This document shows positions 8,348 through 16,493 of a DNA stretch of 64,000 nucleotides, piece by piece. The notes under the pieces are model-generated. The model worked only from the letters and a program-made list of their open reading frames with translations, did no database searches and was not told where the DNA came from. Source of the stretch: Asticcacaulis sp. UBA2476 (lineage in GTDB: Bacteria; Pseudomonadota; Alphaproteobacteria; Caulobacterales; Caulobacteraceae); contig DDPE01000038.1 in the NCBI GenBank assembly GCA_002342035.1, positions 124,001-188,000 of the forward strand. The letters are read 5' to 3'. Position 1 is the first letter of the stretch. Every line of letters begins with the position of its first letter. The translations under genes were made by a program, and so were the position numbers.

Positions 8348-9976
8348 ATGAAACACGCAATTATTGCGGGCCTCCTGGTGTGGGGGCTGGCGCTTATGCC
8401 CGCCACCGCGACCGCTGAAACCCGCGAATATACCCTGACGATCGACCGTCAGGACGTCACCATTACCGGCGAAAAGCTGAGTAAGATCACCGTCAACGGT
8501 ACCCTTCCGGGGCCGGTGCTGCGCTTTAGCGAGGGCGATGACGCCGTCATCCACGTCAAAAACGCCATGAAGCATGAGTCGACCTCTGTGCACTGGCACG
8601 GCGTTCTGCTGCCTGGCCTGATGGACGGCGCCCCCGGCTATAATGGCTTTAAAGGCATTAAGCCAGGTGAAACCTTCACCTACCGCTTCCCTATTCGCCA
8701 ATCCGGCACCTACTGGTATCACGCCCATACTCTGGGGCAGGAACAGGAAGGCCTTTATGCCGGCATTATTATTGACCCCAAGCTGCCTGATCCGATCAAG
8801 GCCGACCGGGATTATGTTGTGCTTTTGTCTGATTTCAGTCGCGAAACCTCAGATCAAATTCTCGGCAATCTCAAAAAATCATCGGAATATTATCAGTACA
8901 AGCGCCGCACGGTCGGTGATTTTTTCAACGATGTCCGCCGGCAGGGATTTTCCAAAGCGCTGAAAAACTCCGGTGAGTGGGGCAAGATGCGCATGTTGCC
9001 ATCTGACCTGTCCGACGTCACCGGCTATCATTTTCTGGTCAATGGCATGACCAATGATCAGAACTGGACTGGGATGTTTACCCCCGGCGAAAAGGTACGA
9101 CTGCGCTTCATCAATGCTTCGGCCATGACCATGTACGATATACGTATTCCGGGGCTAAAGATGACGGTCGTCGCGGCTGATGGCCAGCCCGTCGTGCCGG
9201 TCGAGGTCGACGAGTTCCGCTTTGGCAATGCCGAAACGTATGACGTAATTGTCGAGCCCAAGGATGATAAGGCCTACACAATTGCCGCCGAATCCCTTGA
9301 CCGTGAAGGCTTTGCGCTGGGCACCCTCGCTCCGCGTGAAGGTCTGCGTGGCGATATCCCGACTCAACGTCCACGCGCCACCCTGACCATGTCAGACATG
9401 AACATGGACATCATGATGCGCGATGATCCAGACATGGACATGTCTGACATGGCCGATAGCGGCTGGGCACAAACGGGCGCACCTGAAGGCACTAAGGTAT
9501 TGAGTTACAGTGATCTGGAAAGCCTGACACCTCAGACCGATACCCGCGAACCTACCCGCGAAATCACCGTGCGATTGGGCGGCAATATGGAGCGCTATAT
9601 CTGGACGATCAACGGCAAGACCTTTGATCCGAAGGATGGTATTGAGACCACTTTCAATGAGCGGGTGCGCATCATCTACATCAACGAAACCATGATGGCC
9701 CATCCCGTCCACCTGCACGGCATGTTCGTGCAATTGGAAAACGGTCAGTCGATGGGCTCTCTGCCCAATAAGCATACCCTGATCGTCCCACCGGGGCAGA
9801 GCGCTTCGGTGCTTTTAACCGCCAATGAAGTCGGCACCTGGCCCCTGCATTGCCACCTGCTATACCATATGTCGTCGGGCATGATGACCAGCTTTATCGT
9901 CCATGAACAGGGGGTGACCATGACACCCTCTGAGGCGTCCACTCATAAGGAGGCTGGCCATGACCATCATGACTAA
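8348..9976 (+). CDS. copA: Multicopper oxidase CopA (copper resistance)
   Basis: A 542-residue periplasmic multicopper oxidase. Copper-ligand motifs are VHWHG (His82, His84), YWYHAH (His125, His127), HPVHLHG (452-458) and LHCHLLYHM (His501, Cys502, His503, His507, Met508). These supply all the expected type 1, 2 and 3 sites. A Met/Asp-rich segment lies at about 350-375 (MNMDIMMRDDPDMDMSDM). It oxidises Cu(I) and sequesters copper in the periplasm. Unusually, the signal peptide (LALMPATATAET) is Sec-like with no twin Arg, whereas CopA/PcoA proteins normally use Tat. The chain is also shorter than the usual ~600 residues. Its last 17 bases overlap copB. Confidence 0.93.
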   Translation: MKHAIIAGLLVWGLALMPATATAETREYTLTIDRQDVTITGEKLSKITVNGTLPGPVLRFSEGDDAVIHVKNAMKHESTSVHWHGVLLPGLMDGAPGYNGFKGIKPGETFTYRFPIRQSGTYWYHAHTLGQEQEGLYAGIIIDPKLPDPIKADRDYVVLLSDFSRETSDQILGNLKKSSEYYQYKRRTVGDFFNDVRRQGFSKALKNSGEWGKMRMLPSDLSDVTGYHFLVNGMTNDQNWTGMFTPGEKVRLRFINASAMTMYDIRIPGLKMTVVAADGQPVVPVEVDEFRFGNAETYDVIVEPKDDKAYTIAAESLDREGFALGTLAPREGLRGDIPTQRPRATLTMSDMNMDIMMRDDPDMDMSDMADSGWAQTGAPEGTKVLSYSDLESLTPQTDTREPTREITVRLGGNMERYIWTINGKTFDPKDGIETTFNERVRIIYINETMMAHPVHLHGMFVQLENGQSMGSLPNKHTLIVPPGQSASVLLTANEVGTWPLHCHLLYHMSSGMMTSFIVHEQGVTMTPSEASTHKEAGHDHHD

Positions 9977-10676
9977 AACCCTCATGGTCGCGGCCCTGAT
10001 TGCCCTGCCCGGCCTTAGTAATGCCGCGGAAAAGGCCACCCACGATCATGTCGGCGCCACCTATCATGCGATCCGGCTTGAGACCGATTTTGGGCGCACC
10101 AAAAACACGGATACCGCGTCGTGGGATCTGGACGGCTGGATCGGTGGTGACACCCATAAGCTGAAACTGATCAGCGAAGGGGAACTCACCGACGGCGATC
10201 TTGAAAAGGCCGAAGTGTGGGGTCTCTACAGCCGCAATGTCGCCACCTTCTGGGATGCACAGATCGGCTTAAGGTATGATGCCGAACCCAAGGGCCATAC
10301 CTATCTGGCCGCTGGGGTTGAAGGCCTCGCTCCCTATTTCTTTGAAACTGGCGCGCATCTGTTTGTCCGTGACGATGGCGCAGTCAGTGCGCGTCTGCGT
10401 CAGGAAAACGAATGGCTACTGACCAATCGCCTGATCATGCAGCCCTATGCCGAGGTCAATCTTAACGCCAAAGAGGATGCCCTGATCGGTCTGGGCACCG
10501 GCCTGACCTCGGCTGAGATCGGTCTGCAAACCCGTTACGAATTCAGCCGCCGTTTTGCGCCCTATGTCGACCTTCGTTACGAGCGCAAATTTGGCGACAC
10601 GGCTGAGTTTGCCCGCGCTGAGGGCGAAAAGCCTGAAACCCTCTCTCTTAATGTCGGCATTCGCTGGCTGTTTTAA
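9960..10676 (+). CDS. copB: Outer-membrane copper resistance protein CopB
   Basis: A 238-residue protein with a signal peptide (to about NAAEKA) and a beta-barrel of the CopB family (YHAIRLETDFG, then DLDGWIGGDTHKLKL, YDAEPKGHTYLAAGVEGL, and a C-terminus ending GIRWLF). AAGGAGG at 9947-9953 lies inside the end of copA and sets the ATG at 9960. The second in-frame ATG at 9969 is less well placed. The Met/His-rich N-terminal extension found in many CopB proteins is absent, leaving essentially only the barrel. It works with CopA in copper tolerance at the outer membrane. Confidence 0.9.
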   Translation: MTIMTKTLMVAALIALPGLSNAAEKATHDHVGATYHAIRLETDFGRTKNTDTASWDLDGWIGGDTHKLKLISEGELTDGDLEKAEVWGLYSRNVATFWDAQIGLRYDAEPKGHTYLAAGVEGLAPYFFETGAHLFVRDDGAVSARLRQENEWLLTNRLIMQPYAEVNLNAKEDALIGLGTGLTSAEIGLQTRYEFSRRFAPYVDLRYERKFGDTAEFARAEGEKPETLSLNVGIRWLF

Positions 10677-10700
10677 TTCGCAAATTGAAAGGCTATCTCT

Positions 10701-11063
10701 ATGAAAAAGTTTATGAACCTGATCGCGGCCGCCACCCTGATGATCGCCGCTACCGTTTCGACGCAGGCCCTGGCCCACGCCAAGTTGCAAACCGCAATGC
10801 CGGCGGCGGGGTCAACAGGGCCTTCACCCAAGACCATCATGCTGCACTTCAATGAAAAGATGGCCGCTAAGCTGTCGAGCTTTGACGTCACGACCGCCGA
10901 TGGCGCCAAGATCGATGTCACGCCGACCGTGGATTCCAGCGGCATGATGATGACGGCCAAGCCCAAGGCACCACTGGCCCCCGGCCTTTATAAGGTCAAC
11001 TGGCACGCGGTCACCTCCGATGGCCACCGGGTCACCGGCGAGTTCACCTTCACCGTGAAATAG
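10701..11063 (+). CDS. copC: Periplasmic copper chaperone CopC
   Basis: A 120-residue protein with a signal peptide cleaved after ALA so that mature CopC begins with His26 (HAKLQTAMP). This N-terminal His is the typical Cu(II) ligand. The CopC/YobA fold runs to the end. DGH in the segment SDGHRVTGEF supplies a conserved Asp-x-His Cu(II) ligand pair. The Met cluster GMMMTAKP may bind Cu(I). It delivers copper to CopD in the inner membrane. The gene starts 24 bases after copB and ten bases before copD. Confidence 0.92.
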   Translation: MKKFMNLIAAATLMIAATVSTQALAHAKLQTAMPAAGSTGPSPKTIMLHFNEKMAAKLSSFDVTTADGAKIDVTPTVDSSGMMMTAKPKAPLAPGLYKVNWHAVTSDGHRVTGEFTFTVK

Positions 11064-11073
11064 GTCAACGATA

Positions 11074-12006
11074 ATGGAATTGGCCAGTCTTGCACGGTTT
11101 CTGCAATATGCCGCGGCCAGCGGCCTGTTTGGCACGGCGGTGTTTTTCATCGCTTTCCTGCCTAAACAGGGCGATGCCGCCGCCAGCCGTCTGGGCTGGC
11201 CACGTCCATTTCTGTGTGCTTGCGCAATAATACTGTTGATAGGGGCCGCCATGTCCCTTGCCTCGCAAGCGGCGATGATGAACGGTGTGTCCCTATCGCA
11301 ACTGGATTGGGCCGCCATTGATATCGTCTTAACCGGCACTTCCTGGGGAACCGGGATAGGCGCGCGCATCGGCCTTGGTCTGTTCTTACTGATTTGCCTA
11401 TTTACCCTCCCCGCCGCCCAGCGTTTATGGTGGGTTAGTGCCGTCACAGGCGCATTGATCATGATTAGCTTTGCCTGGACCGGTCACGGAGCCGCCACCG
11501 AAGGTCGTGGGGCCATGATCCATCTGATCAGCGATATCGCCCATTTGTTGGCTGCCGCTTTGTGGATCGGGGCACTGATGGCGTTTCTGATCTTGCTGCT
11601 GACCACCAACACACAACCCGCTCACCATCAAAGGGCGCTTTACGAAGCCTTGCATGGTTTTTCCGGCATGGGCACAGCCTTAGTGGCGGTTTTAGTTCTC
11701 AGCGGCGTGATCAACAGCCTGTTCCTGATAGGACTTGACCGCCTGCCCCTGATCACCACCTCGCCCTATGGTCTGTGGTTATTGGCCAAGTTAGCCATCT
11801 TTATCGGGATGCTGGTTCTGGCCGCACTCAACCGTTTTCAACTGACGCCACGGTTGGAAGGCAGTCTTGACCATGCCCAGTCCGGCTATGTCGATGATGC
11901 CCTCAAAGCCCTGCGCCATAGTTTGATTTTGGAAACTGCGGCGGGCATGGCGGTGCTGGTTATTGTCGCGGTTTTGGGCATGCTGGAACCGATATCAGCA
12001 CTGTAA
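11074..12006 (+). CDS. copD: Copper resistance inner-membrane protein CopD
   Basis: A 310-residue polytopic protein with about eight membrane segments. It carries the CopD-family conserved HGAATEGRGAMIHLISDIAH stretch (His residues around 139 and 149) in the middle, and a C-terminal helix ending MLEPISAL. CopD is thought to move copper across the inner membrane together with CopC. It is the last gene of the copper operon and converges with the M20 peptidase gene 17 bases away. No terminator hairpin was seen in that short gap. Confidence 0.9.
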   Translation: MELASLARFLQYAAASGLFGTAVFFIAFLPKQGDAAASRLGWPRPFLCACAIILLIGAAMSLASQAAMMNGVSLSQLDWAAIDIVLTGTSWGTGIGARIGLGLFLLICLFTLPAAQRLWWVSAVTGALIMISFAWTGHGAATEGRGAMIHLISDIAHLLAAALWIGALMAFLILLLTTNTQPAHHQRALYEALHGFSGMGTALVAVLVLSGVINSLFLIGLDRLPLITTSPYGLWLLAKLAIFIGMLVLAALNRFQLTPRLEGSLDHAQSGYVDDALKALRHSLILETAAGMAVLVIVAVLGMLEPISAL

Positions 12007-12023
12007 AAACTGGCTTATATAGA

Positions 12024-13205
12024 TCAGGCGGCCAGATAACGCTCAGCCAGAGTAGAGTGCCAGCGCAGCCCCAAGGGGATGACCTCATCATTAAAGTCAT
12101 ATTTGGGATGATGCAGTGGCTGACTACCGGTCTTGCCGCCTTGGCCCAGCCACATATAGGCCCCCGGCTTGGCCTGAAGCATGAAGGCGAAATCCTCAGA
12201 TGTGAATGCCGGATCAGGTGCCAGATGGGCGTCGCACACACATGCGGCGGCGGTTAAAGCCTCCGCGGCTTCGGCGGTGTGGTTCAGGGTCGCTGGATAG
12301 TAACGATCATATTCAACCGTGATCTTGGTGCCGCTGCTCAAGGCCACACCGGCCGACATCTCGCGCAAAGCCTGCTCAATAACATCCTGATAAACCGCAT
12401 CAAAGCTACGGACAGTGCCAACGATCGTTACCGATGGCGGCAGGACATTGTGAGCGTGACCACCATGCATCTGGGTCACCGACAACACCGCCGATGAGGT
12501 CGCCGGTATGCGCCGCGACACGATGGTGTTGAGTTGGGTCACCAACTGGCTGGCGGCCAGCAGTGCATCGGGTGTCTGATGCGGCAAGGCGGCGTGGCCG
12601 CCCCGGCCTTCGACGGTGATTTCAAACCGATCCGCCGCCGCCATAATCGGCCCCGGACGTGTGGCCGCTTGCCCCGCTTTGAGATCAGGCCAGTTGTGCA
12701 AAGCATAGACCTGATCCGTCGGGCATTTATCGAACAAGCCATCCTTGATCATAGCCCGCGCGCCGCCCAGACCTTCTTCGGCTGGCTGGAAAATGAAATT
12801 GACGGTGCCATCAAAGCGGCGGGTACGCGACAGATACTGTGCCGCCCCCAGCAACATGGTCATGTGGCCGTCGTGACCACAGCCATGAAAGACACCGGGA
12901 TGACGGCTGGCATAGGCCAATCCTGTTTGTTCCTGAATCGGCAAGGCATCCATATCAGCCCGCAAACCAATGCTTTTGCTGGAAGTGCCGACCTTAAGCA
13001 CGCCCACAACGCCGGTGCCCCCAATGCCGGTATGCACCTCAAGCCCTAACTCACCCAGCTTTTCGGCAATCAGTGCGGCCGTCCGGTGTTCCTGAAACCC
13101 TAACTCCGGATGCGCATGCAGATCGTGGCGCAATTCTATGAGAGGCCCAATTAGATCAGCGATGTCTGGGAATGTCTGGTCTGTGCTCACCATAGCCTCA
13201 TACAT
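12024..13205 (-). CDS. M20 family amidohydrolase (hippurate hydrolase/IAA-amino-acid hydrolase-like)
   Basis: A 393-residue cytoplasmic metallo-amidohydrolase. Motifs of the M20D family are LRHDLHAHPELGFQEHRTA near 28-46, LRADMDALPIQEQTGL at about 80-95, FHGCGHDGHM (metal ligands Cys/His), FQPAEEGLGGA (catalytic Glu pair) and TSEDFAFM near the end. Members split N-acyl amino acids into an acid and an amino acid. An Lrp-like site (13300-13314) lies directly upstream and an Lrp-type regulator gene follows, so control by that regulator is likely. A second ATG four codons in is possible. The substrate is unknown, perhaps the same N-substituted amino acid imported by the ABC system. Confidence 0.87.
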   Translation of the reverse strand: MYEAMVSTDQTFPDIADLIGPLIELRHDLHAHPELGFQEHRTAALIAEKLGELGLEVHTGIGGTGVVGVLKVGTSSKSIGLRADMDALPIQEQTGLAYASRHPGVFHGCGHDGHMTMLLGAAQYLSRTRRFDGTVNFIFQPAEEGLGGARAMIKDGLFDKCPTDQVYALHNWPDLKAGQAATRPGPIMAAADRFEITVEGRGGHAALPHQTPDALLAASQLVTQLNTIVSRRIPATSSAVLSVTQMHGGHAHNVLPPSVTIVGTVRSFDAVYQDVIEQALREMSAGVALSSGTKITVEYDRYYPATLNHTAEAAEALTAAACVCDAHLAPDPAFTSEDFAFMLQAKPGAYMWLGQGGKTGSQPLHHPKYDFNDEVIPLGLRWHSTLAERYLAA

Positions 13206-13299
13206 TTGTCTTACACACCACTATGCGCCAAACTTGAGCGATACAGCAGATCGAAATGGCGTAAGCGTCAGTCGATTACGGCTAAATTCAGCTTGAACG

Positions 13300-13314
13300 C
13301 AACATATTGTGCTG
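13300..13314. promoter_or_regulatory. Lrp-like binding site upstream of M20 amidohydrolase
   Basis: The 15-mer CAACATATTGTGCTG agrees at 13 of 15 positions with the general Lrp consensus (YAGHAWATTWTDCTR). It sits 95 bases upstream of the M20 start and just past the end of the lrp-like gene. Confidence 0.45.
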
Positions 13315-13328
13315 AGCTGACGTCCGCC

Positions 13329-13829
13329 TTAAGTCTTCTTTTCGCCGAACAGACGTTGCAACGGGTAGTGATGTTTGACGAACCGTGACTTGATAACAAT
13401 ATAGCTGAAATATTTTTCGATGCCGTAATCACCTTCCAACATGTTTTCGATAATCGCCTGATAGGTGGCAACGGAAGGGGTTACGAACTTCAGCAGGTAA
13501 TCATACCCGCCGCTAACCAGGTGGCACTCGATGATTTCATCAATACCCTTGGTCTTCGTTTCAAAACGAGCAAAGTCATTGGCACGGTGATCTTGCAAGG
13601 TAACTTCGGTGAATACGGTGATGAAATCGCCCAGCTTATGCAGATTAATCTGCGCCCCATAGCCGGTGATATAGCCCGATTGCTCCAATCGTTTCACGCG
13701 CGTCAAACAGGGGCTTGGCGACAGGCCGACCAGTTCCGCCAACTCGACATTGGTGATGCGTCCGGCCTTTTGAAGTTCCGACAGGATCTTCAGGTCGATG
13801 CGATCAAGCTTGAGATTCTGCCCCGCCAT
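13329..13829 (-). CDS. Lrp/AsnC family transcriptional regulator
   Basis: A 166-residue regulator with an N-terminal winged helix (about 8-60: KILSELQKAGRITNVELAEL, then SPSPCLTRVKRLEQSGYI) and a C-terminal RAM ligand-binding domain (about 70-150, ECHLVSGGYDYLLKF). Members sense an amino acid and often control a neighbouring amino-acid catabolic operon. It lies between the M20 amidohydrolase and the aminotransferase, both on the same strand. AT-rich Lrp-like sites occur before its own start and elsewhere in the 13-33 kb region. It is the only obvious transcription factor of this region. Confidence 0.9.
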   Translation of the reverse strand: MAGQNLKLDRIDLKILSELQKAGRITNVELAELVGLSPSPCLTRVKRLEQSGYITGYGAQINLHKLGDFITVFTEVTLQDHRANDFARFETKTKGIDEIIECHLVSGGYDYLLKFVTPSVATYQAIIENMLEGDYGIEKYFSYIVIKSRFVKHHYPLQRLFGEKKT

Positions 13830-13865
13830 GTTGTGAGTGTACTCTTGAGTTTAAGTTAGGCAATT

Positions 13866-13880
13866 CAGCATATTCAGTTG
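13866..13880. promoter_or_regulatory. Lrp-like site upstream of the lrp-like gene
   Basis: CAGCATATTCAGTTG matches the Lrp consensus at 12 of 15 positions. It lies 37 bases before the regulator start, as expected for autoregulation. Confidence 0.35.
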
Positions 13881-13942
13881 AACAAATCCATCAAAGGACA
13901 CCGTAGTTTGGTTTGCCGATACGCGCAAGCTGGCGCATATTA

Positions 13943-13957
13943 CAGCATAATCTACCG
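13943..13957. promoter_or_regulatory. Second Lrp-like site between lrp-like gene and aminotransferase
   Basis: CAGCATAATCTACCG matches the Lrp consensus at 12 of 15 positions. Its first nine bases, CAGCATAAT, recur exactly at 28217-28225 upstream of the nine-gene operon. Confidence 0.35.
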
Positions 13958-13966
13958 CAGTCGATT

Positions 13967-15382
13967 TTAGCTCAACGCGGCACGGATATCGCTTTCTTCA
14001 AGTAAATCATCCAAGGTCTTGCCGATGCGCTCGAAAATCGACCATATTTCATCAGGGGTGGCCACCAGTGCCGGCGCCAGACCAATGATATTATCTCCGA
14101 ACGCCCGGAAAATGACGCCATTCTCATAGCCCTTGGCGAAGAGGCGATCTGGTAATTTCAACGCCGGATCAAAGCGCGCCTTGGTGTCTTTGTTGGCCAC
14201 CAATTCAATCGCCCCCAGCAATCCCTGACCACGCACATCACCCACGATCGGATTGGTTTTCAAAGAATCCAGCCCACCGGCGAAATCGCGCGCCACCATC
14301 TGTCCATTGGCCAGAACGCCGCCGTCCGTATACAGGCGCAGCACTTCCAAACCAACGGCAGCCGACACCGGATGGCCGGAATAGGTGTAGCCATGGCCGA
14401 TCGTTGCACCGGATGCCGTAGACGACGCCAGAACCTGATAGATGTCTTCGGACATCAGAACGGCGCCCATCGGGGCATAACCGGCCGTCAATCCCTTGGC
14501 GACCGTCATCAGGTCAGGTTCAACGCCTTCGTGTTCACAGGCAAACATTGGCCCCGTGCGGCCAAAGCCGGTGATAACTTCATCGACCACCAACAGAATA
14601 CCCAGTTCCGTACAGGCCTGACGGATCTCCTTAAGCCAACCTTTGGGTGGCACGATGACCCCGCCGGACCCTTGAATTGGCTCGCAGAAGAAAGCCGCCA
14701 CATGATCAGGCCCACCCAGGGATTCGACTTTGGCTTTCAGTTCCTGAACCGACTGCGCAATAATACCGGCGTCATCCGTCGCTGTTTTATGGCGATAGGG
14801 ATAGGGAGATGATATGTAGTGCTGGTTCGGCAACGGCAGGTCCATATTACGGTGGAACGCCGCCAAAGCCGTCAAGCCCGCCCCAGTCGAGCTGGAGCCA
14901 TGATAACCACGCTCCAGGGCGATGAACTGCTTCTTTGAAGGCTTACCCAGAACATTATAATAGTTGGTGATAAAGCGGATGGCCGAGTCTACGGCATCCG
15001 AACCGCCCAGCGTAAAATAGACGCGGTTCAACGAGTTCGGGGCCAGCTCAATCAGACGTTCAGCTAACAGTATGGCCGGTTCGCTGGCAAAGTGAAAATA
15101 ACCTGTGGCATAGGGCAATTTTGTCATCTGCTCGGTCGCCGCCTTGACGATGCTGTCCTGACCATAACCAACATTAACACACCATAGTCCTGCAAAGGCA
15201 TCCAGCAGGTCATTGCCGTCGGCATCGCGCACATACATGCCCTTACCAGAGGTCAGGACTGTGGCCCCGCGCGCCTCATGGGCACGCATGGAGCTGACCG
15301 GGTGAATAAGGTGCTGACGATCAATCTCCACCAACGGTGAAACCAGAGCAGTTGTATCGATAGCGGCCCGTAACAGGGACAT
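13967..15382 (-). CDS. Class III PLP-dependent aminotransferase (putrescine/omega-amino acid type)
   Basis: A 471-residue enzyme. The ATG at 15382 (MSLLRAAIDTT) was chosen over an in-frame ATG 47 codons upstream, because the longer N-terminus is unlike the family and runs towards the GNAT gene. Motifs are AGLWCVNVGYG, YHGSSSTGAGLTAL (PLP phosphate contact), VVDEVITGFGRTG (PLP-stacking Asp) and DLMTVAKGLTAGYAPMGA (Schiff-base Lys). The sequence resembles SpuC-type putrescine/spermidine-pyruvate transaminases and related omega-transaminases. It would turn a terminal amine into an aldehyde for the nearby aldehyde dehydrogenases. The precise substrate is inferred. Confidence 0.88.
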   Translation of the reverse strand: MSLLRAAIDTTALVSPLVEIDRQHLIHPVSSMRAHEARGATVLTSGKGMYVRDADGNDLLDAFAGLWCVNVGYGQDSIVKAATEQMTKLPYATGYFHFASEPAILLAERLIELAPNSLNRVYFTLGGSDAVDSAIRFITNYYNVLGKPSKKQFIALERGYHGSSSTGAGLTALAAFHRNMDLPLPNQHYISSPYPYRHKTATDDAGIIAQSVQELKAKVESLGGPDHVAAFFCEPIQGSGGVIVPPKGWLKEIRQACTELGILLVVDEVITGFGRTGPMFACEHEGVEPDLMTVAKGLTAGYAPMGAVLMSEDIYQVLASSTASGATIGHGYTYSGHPVSAAVGLEVLRLYTDGGVLANGQMVARDFAGGLDSLKTNPIVGDVRGQGLLGAIELVANKDTKARFDPALKLPDRLFAKGYENGVIFRAFGDNIIGLAPALVATPDEIWSIFERIGKTLDDLLEESDIRAALS

Positions 15383-15449
15383 GGCAAATAAGCTTTCTTT
15401 GCAAAAATTCGAGGTCTGTATAAATAAAACCCAGGCCCGATGGGATGCG

Positions 15450-16313
15450 CTAACCCAAAGCCTGACTGGTGATGGCGAATAATTTGAGTGATGAGCCCGT
15501 TGCCGGTTTTGTGACTGCCGCACGTTTCATGGTGACGACCCGCCCCACCTGAGTAAGCCCCGCTTCATCAAGCCAAGGCGTGAGACCGCTCTCCTCAGTG
15601 ACATCCAGGCGAATAAACAAACCTGGATTTGAGCCCAGCCAGTAAGAGATAATCGCCTTGGCACCATTCAGGTCGCGGGCAATAACCGGGCCGATACTGT
15701 AGCCCCGCCCGAAACGGCGCATCAACGCAAAGCCACGAATGTCACCCTCACAATCAATGACGATACCCTTGGCCTTAGCAAACACGGCCCTATAAAGACC
15801 CTCACGTTCAAGACCGGTAACTTCTGTATCCAGTTGAATAAGTGTCGGGCGATCCGAAGTCCCCATGGGGCGCAAACGCTCACCTTCACCCAACTCAATG
15901 ACCGGCATGGAAAAGGCCGACCCCTGATGCTGATGGATGGCCCCAACCGGCACAAAGCCCAGTTTTTGATAGAGCGGCAGGCCTTCATCGGTGGCATTTA
16001 GCTGTACGGTTCGGCCATCGGCGGCTTTCAGGGCGGCATTCATCAACTGACGGCCTATGCCTTGTCCCTGATAATCTTCAGCCACGATGACCATCCCCAG
16101 GCTGGCGGCATCTGCGCCGTACGGCCATAACATGGTAGTGCCGACAATTTGCCCCTTACTTTCGGCAACAAAGCCCTGCCCGAGGCGTAACAGTGCTGAC
16201 CAGTCTTCGCGGCGATGGGGCCAACGAACCGCCATGGACAGGCCATAGGCCTGATCAAGATCAGCCGGCGTCATCGCTCGGAAACTTAAGGCCGCGTCCG
16301 TCACAGTGTCCAT
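15450..16313 (-). CDS. GNAT acetyltransferase with two GNAT-like domains
   Basis: A 287-residue protein. The ATG at 16313 (MDTVTDAALSFRAMTPADLD) was preferred over one 23 codons upstream, because AGGGA lies at ribosome-site distance and the GNAT fold starts right after it. The N-terminal GNAT domain (about 10-140) has the acetyl-CoA loop in VIVAEDYQGQGIGRQLM. The C-terminal half (about 155-285, GFALMRRFGRGYSIGPV) is the Acetyltransf_18-like second lobe of YitH-type proteins. Such enzymes often acetylate amines or amino acids. It is 67 bases upstream of the aminotransferase on the same strand, so the two may be co-transcribed for amine catabolism. Confidence 0.82.
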   Translation of the reverse strand: MDTVTDAALSFRAMTPADLDQAYGLSMAVRWPHRREDWSALLRLGQGFVAESKGQIVGTTMLWPYGADAASLGMVIVAEDYQGQGIGRQLMNAALKAADGRTVQLNATDEGLPLYQKLGFVPVGAIHQHQGSAFSMPVIELGEGERLRPMGTSDRPTLIQLDTEVTGLEREGLYRAVFAKAKGIVIDCEGDIRGFALMRRFGRGYSIGPVIARDLNGAKAIISYWLGSNPGLFIRLDVTEESGLTPWLDEAGLTQVGRVVTMKRAAVTKPATGSSLKLFAITSQALG

Positions 16314-16493
16314 TACCGCATCCCTACTCAATACCCTCAATCTATAGCGCCGAATCCATGGCATTCCATGCCGCAGTCGCAAGCAATTCAGAACAATCTT
16401 GCGACTTTCGGGTTCTTTTGCCCCTGCATCTGCCGTGACCGGAGATTAAATTTGGGAGGTAATTCAGCCTTATGTTTAAGAGTCGAAACAGCC

